A stretch of DNA of 10,925 nt from Gammaproteobacteria bacterium UBA2168 (GTDB lineage Bacteria > Pseudomonadota > Gammaproteobacteria > Pseudomonadales > Azotimanducaceae). Below are positions 6,222 through 10,925 of this stretch, in pieces; the first letter of the stretch is position 1, and the number at the start of each line of letters is the position of its first letter. Position numbers and translations under genes: made by a program. The notes under the pieces were generated by a model. That model saw only the letters and a list, made by a program, of their open reading frames with translations. It was not told the DNA's origin and searched no databases. The stretch spans positions 1-10,925 of the forward strand of contig DCWG01000019.1 in assembly GCA_002327525.1 (NCBI GenBank). Reading direction: 5' to 3'.

Positions 6222-7313
6222 ATGTCGTTGACCCCTTCCATGCTGGCCAAGCTGGCCGATTTGACCGATCGTTTCGACGAGGTTGCTGTGTTGTTGTCTG
6301 ATCCGGATGTCATGGCCGATCGCGACAAGTTCACCGCGCTATCCAAGGAGTTCGCCGAACTTGAGCCGGTAATCACGACCTTTCGCAATGTGGAGAAGTT
6401 GAAGGCAGACAACGCGGAGGCCGAGACACTCGGGCAGGACGACGATCCCGAGATGCGACAGCTCGCAAGCGACGATATGGCCGAGATCAGCGCGCGGCTC
6501 GTCGGCGAAGAAGCGAAACTCAAAACCCTGCTGCTACCTCGCGATCCCAACGATGCCTCCAATGTATTCCTGGAGATTCGCGCGGGCACCGGCGGAGACG
6601 AGGCGGCGATATTTTCGGGCGATCTATTCCGCATGTACTCCAAGTACGCCGAGGGCAAGGGCTGGAATATGGAAGTACTCAGCCAGCGCCCCGGAGAACA
6701 CGGTGGTTTCAAGGAAGTGATCTCCCGAGTCGAGGGCCGCGATGTATACAGTCAGCTCAAGTTCGAGTCTGGCGCCCATCGCGTACAGCGTGTGCCCGAA
6801 ACCGAATCTCAGGGGCGTATCCATACTTCCGCCTGCACCGTGGCTATTCTGCCGGAAGCGGAAGACATCGCCGAGATAGAGATCAACAAGGTCGACCTGC
6901 GCGTCGATACTTACAGAGCATCCGGCGCCGGTGGGCAGCACGTCAACAAAACTGACTCCGCCGTGCGCCTAACACATTTGCCTACTGGAATCGTTGTGGA
7001 GTGCCAGGACGAACGCTCGCAGCACAAGAACAGAGCCCGCGCCATGTCCCTGCTGCAGGCCAGGCTCCTGGACGCGGCCCAGGAACGACAACAAAGCGAA
7101 CAAGCCGAATCACGTCGATCGCTGGTGGGTTCCGGAGACCGCTCGGAGCGTATTCGCACGTACAACTTCCCTCAGGGCAGAGTGACCGATCACCGCATCA
7201 ATCTCACACTGTACAAACTCGACGAGGTGATCGAGGGTGGCCTCGACAATCTGGTGCAACCTCTCATTCAGGAACACCAGGCTGACCAGCTGGCCAGTCT
7301 CTCCGACGAGTGA
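6222..7313 (+). CDS. prfA: Peptide chain release factor 1
   Basis: 363 residues from the ATG at 6222 (E. coli 360). RF1 recognises UAA and UAG in the ribosomal A site and triggers release of the finished peptide. The stop-codon-reading P-x-T motif is P-E-T at 192-194, in [15 protein letters not shown]. The catalytic G-G-Q is at 237-239, in [21 protein letters not shown] and the C-terminal [24 protein letters not shown] are also present, and the protein ends [10 protein letters not shown]. Alignment with E. coli M-K-P-S-I-V-A-K-L supports the ATG start ([11 protein letters not shown]). An in-frame GTG at 6213, sharing its G with the hemA stop, would add three residues and cannot be excluded. 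Gln239 is the expected methylation target of PrmC, encoded next. Confidence 0.97.
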   Translation: MSLTPSMLAKLADLTDRFDEVAVLLSDPDVMADRDKFTALSKEFAELEPVITTFRNVEKLKADNAEAETLGQDDDPEMRQLASDDMAEISARLVGEEAKLKTLLLPRDPNDASNVFLEIRAGTGGDEAAIFSGDLFRMYSKYAEGKGWNMEVLSQRPGEHGGFKEVISRVEGRDVYSQLKFESGAHRVQRVPETESQGRIHTSACTVAILPEAEDIAEIEINKVDLRVDTYRASGAGGQHVNKTDSAVRLTHLPTGIVVECQDERSQHKNRARAMSLLQARLLDAAQERQQSEQAESRRSLVGSGDRSERIRTYNFPQGRVTDHRINLTLYKLDEVIEGGLDNLVQPLIQEHQADQLASLSDE

Positions 7314-8134
7314 ACGAGGCAGCCCACGAGGTAGCTTCCTGGCGTATGCGTCACGGTGATATCGACCGCCACGACGCCGATGTTCTCATCGCACATGTGC
7401 TTGGTGTATCCCGCGCGCAACTACTCGCCCACCCCGACATGCCCATTTCAGCAGCGCACGGCGCGCGCCTCGACGATCTGGCGGCGCGCTGGCACGCCGG
7501 TGAACCCATGGGCTACCTCACCGGCCACCAGGCCTTTCGCTCCCTGACTCTGGCGGTGGACCCCTGTGTCCTGGTGCCACGACCGGATACCGAGGTTCTG
7601 GTCGATCTGGCGCTGAGGCGCTTGCCGGAAAAGGCCCGGATACTGGAACTCGCCACGGGCAGTGGCGCGATCGCCATCGCGCTCAAGCTAGAGCGCCCCG
7701 ACCTGATCGTCACTGCGACTGATATCTCAGACGATGCATTGGCCGTGGCCCGGCGCAATGCCAGGGCCCATGACGCAGACATCGTGTTGATCAAGAGCGA
7801 CTGGTTCGAAGAACTTACCACCCACTTCGACGCCATCGTGGTCAACCCGCCCTACGTGCGCGCCGGCGATCCTCACCTCCGAAATCTCGGTCACGAACCA
7901 CTGCGGGCGCTGGTAGGGGGATCCACGGGACTAGAGGCCATCAAGCACATCGTGGCGAACGCCGCATCGTGCTTGAGGGAAGCAGGCTTGCTGCTACTGG
8001 AACACGGCTACGATCAGGGCGCCGACGTTCGGGCGTTGCTCTGTGCGGCGGGTTTCACCGGAGTAGAGACACACCACGATCTCGGCGAGCGCGAACGCGC
8101 CTCCATTGGCCGTTACAATCCCCACCATGGATGA
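7310..8134 (+). CDS. prmC: Release factor glutamine N5-methyltransferase PrmC (HemK)
   Basis: 274 residues (E. coli 277). PrmC uses S-adenosylmethionine to methylate the glutamine of the GGQ motif in RF1 and RF2, which raises termination efficiency. The N-terminal helical domain (about 1-75) includes [10 protein letters not shown] and G-E-P-M-G-Y-L-T-G. Then come [12 protein letters not shown] at 87-98, SAM motif I as [10 protein letters not shown] at 113-122, T-D-I-S at 137-140 and the substrate-glutamine motif N-P-P-Y at 179-182. Motif I deviates from the common D-L-G-T-G-T-G-A (Ala115 and Ser118 here), a conservative change. The start is GTG and overlaps the prfA TGA in GTGA (7310-7313), indicating translational coupling with the gene for its own substrate. 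Its stop overlaps the moeB start by 8 bases. Confidence 0.96.
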   Translation: MNEAAHEVASWRMRHGDIDRHDADVLIAHVLGVSRAQLLAHPDMPISAAHGARLDDLAARWHAGEPMGYLTGHQAFRSLTLAVDPCVLVPRPDTEVLVDLALRRLPEKARILELATGSGAIAIALKLERPDLIVTATDISDDALAVARRNARAHDADIVLIKSDWFEELTTHFDAIVVNPPYVRAGDPHLRNLGHEPLRALVGGSTGLEAIKHIVANAASCLREAGLLLLEHGYDQGADVRALLCAAGFTGVETHHDLGERERASIGRYNPHHG

Positions 8135-8870
8135 CGAACAACTCATGCGCTACAGCCGGCAGATCATGCTGCCGGAAGTGGACGTGGCCGGCCAGGAGAA
8201 ACTGTGCGCAGCACGGGTTCTTATTGTCGGCATGGGGGGTCTCGGCTCGCCGCTGGCGATGTATCTGGCTGCCGCCGGCGTCGGCAAGCTGATTCTGGCG
8301 GACGACGATGCGGTGGATCTCTCTAACCTGCAACGCCAGATCGTACACACACAAGCCTCACTGGGGCTACCCAAGGTGAAATCCGCGCAGCACACTCTGA
8401 ATGCGCTCAACCCCGAGTGTTACCTCGAAACCATCGAAGCCCGGCTCGATGCGACAGCGCTTGAGAACCTGCTCGATGGTGTGGACCTCGTTTGCGACGC
8501 CAGCGACAACTTCGATGTCCGCTTCGCCATCAACGACACCTGCTGGAAGGCGGGTGTCCCGCTGGTTTCGGGTGCGGCCATCCGCTGGGAGGGTCAGGTT
8601 ACCGTGTTCGACCCACGCGATGCGGACTCCCCTTGCTACCGCTGTTTGTACCTCGACGGCGACGACCAGGCGCTCAATTGCTCAGAGAACGGCGTTATCG
8701 CCCCCCTGGTGGGAGTGATCGGTACGATGCAGGCCATGGAGGCCATCAAGTTGATCACCGGCGTTGGTGAGAGCCTGGCCGGTGCTCTGCTGTACTACGA
8801 TGCAAAGTACGCGGATTGGCGGAAGCTCAGGCTTCCGAAGCGGCAGGACTGTCCGATATGCTCAGGTTGA
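8127..8870 (+). CDS. moeB: MoeB/ThiF-family sulfur-carrier protein adenylyltransferase
   Basis: 247 residues (E. coli MoeB 249). Such E1-like enzymes adenylate the C-terminal Gly-Gly of a small sulfur carrier such as MoaD (molybdopterin) or ThiS (thiazole). The nucleotide-binding V-G-M-G-G-L-G-S at 34-41 is followed by D-D-D-A-V-D-L-S-N-L-Q-R-Q at 59-71 and the conserved aspartate Asp127 in D-A-S-D-N (E. coli Asp130). Cys185 lies in the usual conserved-cysteine region before G-V-I-A-P-L-V-G-V-I-G. Two zinc CxxC pairs are present: Cys170/Cys173 and Cys242/Cys245. There is no C-terminal rhodanese domain. ATG at 8127 matches MoeB N-termini; a TTG at 8106 would add seven residues with no support. 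The start lies within prmC (8-base overlap). The position after prmC favours moeB, as in Pseudomonas, but no other molybdenum-cofactor gene is nearby and the true carrier partner is unknown. The last 44 bases overlap lipB on the other strand. Confidence 0.88.
   Translation: MDDEQLMRYSRQIMLPEVDVAGQEKLCAARVLIVGMGGLGSPLAMYLAAAGVGKLILADDDAVDLSNLQRQIVHTQASLGLPKVKSAQHTLNALNPECYLETIEARLDATALENLLDGVDLVCDASDNFDVRFAINDTCWKAGVPLVSGAAIRWEGQVTVFDPRDADSPCYRCLYLDGDDQALNCSENGVIAPLVGVIGTMQAMEAIKLITGVGESLAGALLYYDAKYADWRKLRLPKRQDCPICSG
8820..8837. other. Hairpin at the lipB stop codon inside the moeB/lipB overlap
   Basis: CGGAAGC and GCTTCCG form a perfect 7-base stem around the 4-base loop TCAG. On the minus strand the loop reads CTGA and contains the TGA stop of lipB (8827-8829). 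The hairpin lies inside the 3' end of moeB. No T-run follows on either strand, so it is not a classical intrinsic terminator, although it could weakly affect both convergent transcripts. Part of the symmetry may reflect coding constraint. Confidence 0.4.
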
Positions 8871-9480
8871 TGCCGTAGATACTGGCAAGCTCTTCGAGCA
8901 GCTGCTCACGCACCACTTCGATGCCCGCCGCCGGCGCCAGTGTGGAGAGCTGGGTGACCTCGAGATTGTCGAATCCGCAGGGGTTGATCCGCGAGAAAGG
9001 CTCGAGGTCCATGTCCACGTTGAGGCTGAGGCCATGGTAGGAACAACCCCGCCGCACCCTCAGACCCAGTGCGCCAATTTTGACACCATCCACATACACA
9101 CCCGGGGCACCATCGCGCATCTCACCGTGCACTTCGTGCCGTGCCAGCACAGCAATCATCGACCGTTCGATTCCACTGACGAGATCACGCACGGACAATC
9201 CAAGGCGCCGCAGGTCGAACAGCAGATAACAGACAATCTGCCCCGGTCCGTGATAGGTCACCTGACCGCCTCGATCGGTCTGCACCACCGGGATGTCTCC
9301 GGGTGCCAGTACATGCTCGGCCTTGCCGGCCTGTCCCTGAGTGAATACCGGATGGTGTTCTGTGAGCCAGAGCAGATCTTCACTGTCGTCAACACGCGCA
9401 TCGGTGTAGCGCCGCATGTCCTCGAACACCTGCTTGTAGTGCGTGTGCCCAAGGTCACTGACTTTCACCGGGCGAGCCAC
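8827..9480 (-). CDS. lipB: Octanoyl-[acyl-carrier-protein]:protein N-octanoyltransferase
   Basis: 217 residues (E. coli 213). LipB moves octanoate from acyl carrier protein to lipoyl domains of 2-oxoacid dehydrogenases and the glycine cleavage H protein, the first step of endogenous lipoate assembly. Motifs: T-E-H-H-P-V-F-T-Q-G-Q-A-G-K at 40-53, Q-T-D-R-G-G-Q-V-T-Y-H-G-P-G-Q at 67-81, the catalytic lysine Lys134 in G-V-K-I-G-A-L-G-L-R-V-R-R-G, and the acyl-accepting Cys168 in R-I-N-P-C-G-F (E. coli Lys135 and Cys169). The start is GTG, sharing its G with the ybeD TAG stop (TAGTG), so it is probably coupled to ybeD. The last 44 bases overlap the end of moeB tail to tail. lipA, which follows lipB nearby in many gammaproteobacteria, is not here. 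Confidence 0.97.
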   Translation of the reverse strand: MARPVKVSDLGHTHYKQVFEDMRRYTDARVDDSEDLLWLTEHHPVFTQGQAGKAEHVLAPGDIPVVQTDRGGQVTYHGPGQIVCYLLFDLRRLGLSVRDLVSGIERSMIAVLARHEVHGEMRDGAPGVYVDGVKIGALGLRVRRGCSYHGLSLNVDMDLEPFSRINPCGFDNLEVTQLSTLAPAAGIEVVREQLLEELASIYGINLSISDSPAASEA

Positions 9481-9743
9481 TACAGCACCATTTTCACGTC
9501 GGGATCGCTGATGAGGTCCCGGTGCAAGTCGCGCAGCTGAGCCTCGCCACTCGCCCAGATACTCACCGTGATGGAGAGGTACTTGCCATTTCGGCTCTCT
9601 CGCGCGCGCATGCGAAAGCCCTCCACCTCCGGTGCGTGACGCTGAACGATTCCGAGCATGCGAGCGGCGAAGCCATCTTCACCCAAACCGATGATCTTTA
9701 TCGGATAGTCGCAGGGAAATTCGATGGTGAGCATATCGGTCAT
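9480..9743 (-). CDS. ybeD: DUF493 family protein YbeD
   Basis: 87 residues, the same length as E. coli YbeD, with the same ending (V-K-M-V-L here, V-R-M-V-L in E. coli). YbeD has an ACT-like ferredoxin fold and its role is not settled; its place between dacA and lipB has led to suggestions of a link to lipoate metabolism or regulation. Visible family features are F-P-C-D-Y-P-I-K-I-I-G at 9-19, V-Q-R-H-A-P at 37-42, and N-G-K-Y-L-S-I-T-V at 56-64. The proposed ATG (9741-9743) lies 4 bases after the dacA stop; a second ATG three codons later is an alternative. Neither has a strong ribosome site, which suggests re-initiation after dacA. The frame is open further upstream into dacA, but that extension has no family counterpart. 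Confidence 0.9.
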   Translation of the reverse strand: MTDMLTIEFPCDYPIKIIGLGEDGFAARMLGIVQRHAPEVEGFRMRARESRNGKYLSITVSIWASGEAQLRDLHRDLISDPDVKMVL

Positions 9744-9747
9744 GCAC

Positions 9748-10923
9748 TTAGAACAACTCGGCAAAGAACAGATAGAGGAAATCACCCAGCCGGGAAAACA
9801 CGCCACCCTCGGGTACATCCTGCAAGGCAATGAGATCTACTCTGTGCAACACATCGCCACGCAGATTCAACTCCAGTTCGCCGATTTTCTGCCCCTTCAC
9901 GATTGGTGCTTCCACACGCATCGGTACGACAAGCTGTGGCTCCACCTCTTCGTAATGCCCCCGCGGGATGGTGATGATCACGGGGGCCAGCACGCCGATG
10001 TCGATCTGCTCGCTTTCCCCGTACCAGACCTCCATGTTCTTGAGCGAGACACTGGGTTCGTACATACGCCTGGTTTCGTGATAGCGAAAACCGTACGAAA
10101 GGAGCTTCTGGCTCTCGCGCATGCGGGTCTCATCGCCGTCCGTGCCCATCACCACAGAAATCAGGCGCATACCATTTCGCACCGCAGAGGCCACGAGACA
10201 GTAGCCGGCTTCTTTCGTATGTCCGGTCTTGACACCATCTACGGTACGGTCACGCCACAACAATCGATTGCGATTCGGCTGGTCGATGTCGTTGTAGCGA
10301 TACGACTTCTCCGCGTACATTGCGTAGTGTTCAGGAAAGCGGGTGATCAGATCACGCGTCAGCAGTGACAGGTCCCAGGCCGTGGTGTGATGCCCTTCAG
10401 CCGGTAAGCCAGTGGCGTTCATATACTGCGTATCCCGCATACCGAGCTGTGCTGCCTGCTGGTTCATCATATCGGCGAAGGCATCCTCGCTACCCCCTAT
10501 GTGCTCTGCAATCGCCACGCTGGCGTCGTTGCCAGATTGGATGATCATGCCTTTCAAAAGGTCTTCGAAGAGCACCGTGGTCCCTTCCTGAATGAACATT
10601 CGTGACCCTGGAGTTCGCCACGCCTTCACGCTGATCGAAACCTCATCCGTCATGCTGACGCGGCCGCTGGCGAGCTCCGCGGCGGCCAAGTAACTGGTCA
10701 TGATCTTGGTGAGGCTCGCCGGTGGCAATGCTTCCTGGCTGTTGTTCTCGGCCAGCACCTTCTGGCTGTCTGCGTCGATGAGCAGATAGCCGGACGCCGC
10801 GGCCTGCGGAGCCGGTGGCAGGATCAGCGGATCCTGTGCCGCGATCGCCGGAAGCACGCACCACGTGAGCAGACAGACTAGCACGCGTGGTAGTACGCAA
10901 CACATGGGAATTCGGGAATACAT
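9748..10923 (-). CDS. dacA: D-alanyl-D-alanine carboxypeptidase (penicillin-binding protein 5/6 type)
   Basis: About 391 residues if it starts at the ATG at 10921-10923, only two bases from the window edge; an ATG at 10905 would give 385. The enzyme removes the terminal D-Ala from peptidoglycan pentapeptides in the periplasm. The signal peptide runs to about Ala28/Ala29 (C-V-L-P-A-I-A-A). The serine acyltransferase triad is complete: Ser70-L-T-Lys73, Ser130-Gly-Asn132 and Lys232-Thr-Gly234. After the peptidase domain (about 35-270) comes the beta-rich PBP5 C-terminal domain (about 285-370). The last 20 residues, G-G-V-F-S-R-L-G-D-F-L-Y-L-F-F-A-E-L-F, are amphipathic and match the membrane-anchoring helix of PBP5. 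It heads the conserved dacA-ybeD-lipB series. The ribosome site lies outside the window, so the start is not settled. Confidence 0.95.
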   Translation of the reverse strand: MYSRIPMCCVLPRVLVCLLTWCVLPAIAAQDPLILPPAPQAAASGYLLIDADSQKVLAENNSQEALPPASLTKIMTSYLAAAELASGRVSMTDEVSISVKAWRTPGSRMFIQEGTTVLFEDLLKGMIIQSGNDASVAIAEHIGGSEDAFADMMNQQAAQLGMRDTQYMNATGLPAEGHHTTAWDLSLLTRDLITRFPEHYAMYAEKSYRYNDIDQPNRNRLLWRDRTVDGVKTGHTKEAGYCLVASAVRNGMRLISVVMGTDGDETRMRESQKLLSYGFRYHETRRMYEPSVSLKNMEVWYGESEQIDIGVLAPVIITIPRGHYEEVEPQLVVPMRVEAPIVKGQKIGELELNLRGDVLHRVDLIALQDVPEGGVFSRLGDFLYLFFAELF

Positions 10924-10925
10924 CA

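Noticed and set aside
8820..8837. Bidirectional intrinsic terminator for moeB and lipB
   Set aside because: The stem is good, but there is no T-run on either side and it lies within both coding regions; kept only as a hairpin.
9744..9830. ybeD N-terminal extension of 29 residues into dacA
   Set aside because: YbeD proteins are about 87 residues and start near the later ATG; the extra part is an off-frame reading of the dacA 3' end.
9724..10368. 214-codon plus-strand frame antisense to dacA
   Set aside because: Shadow of dacA; no domain, no ribosome site, and the opposite strand carries the complete PBP5 motifs.
1..10925. Mobile element, phage, CRISPR, toxin-antitoxin or defence system
   Set aside because: Every substantial coding region matches a housekeeping family or the partial peptidase. 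No transposase, integrase, regularly spaced repeat or small toxin-antitoxin pair was seen.

Overview
The window looks like core chromosome from a free-living gammaproteobacterium with moderately high GC. The evidence is a LolB outer-membrane lipoprotein factor, the dacA-ybeD(DUF493)-lipB order, and the hemA-prfA-prmC and tRNA-Gln-prs-rplY-pth-ychF clusters, with protein motifs closest to the Escherichia/Pseudomonas versions. I cannot assign a genus. An S9-type peptidase lipoprotein next to ychF and a moeB after prmC hint at an environmental lineage rather than an enteric one; that is inference only. I see no transposase, integrase, phage gene, CRISPR array or long repeat, and no gene-free stretch longer than about 190 bases.

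Layout. (1) Positions 1-4280, minus strand: a promoter near 4252-4280 probably drives tRNA-Gln(UUG), prs (PRPP synthase), rplY (ribosomal protein L25/CTC), pth (peptidyl-tRNA hydrolase), ychF (ribosome-associated ATPase) and a lipoprotein peptidase that runs off the left edge. Gaps are short (71, 71 and 39 bases, a 1-base overlap, then 14 bases) and no convincing internal terminator is visible, so one transcript is plausible. (2) Positions 4316-4900, minus strand: lolB. The ispE gene that usually lies between lolB and prs in gammaproteobacteria is absent. (3) Positions 4925-8870, plus strand: hemA, prfA, prmC, moeB, all overlapping or touching. They couple tetrapyrrole synthesis, release factor 1, the methyltransferase that modifies release factor 1, and a MoeB/ThiF-type adenylyltransferase. 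(4) Positions 8827-10923, minus strand: dacA, ybeD, lipB, reading towards moeB. lipB and moeB overlap tail to tail by 44 bases.

How the genes work together. Much of the window serves translation: L25, peptidyl-tRNA hydrolase, YchF, RF1, PrmC and tRNA-Gln. It also serves precursor supply (PRPP; the first committed step of haem synthesis from glutamyl-tRNA; lipoate transfer) and the cell envelope (LolB, D-Ala-D-Ala carboxypeptidase, a lipoprotein peptidase).

I did not find an evident new multi-gene system. The points worth a second look are small-scale: a probable TTG start for prs, the missing ispE and lipA neighbours, three TAGTG stop/start junctions, the tail-to-tail moeB/lipB overlap with a hairpin on the lipB stop codon, the crowded divergent lolB/hemA start region, the acidic L25 tail, and a predicted inner-membrane-retained peptidase lipoprotein.
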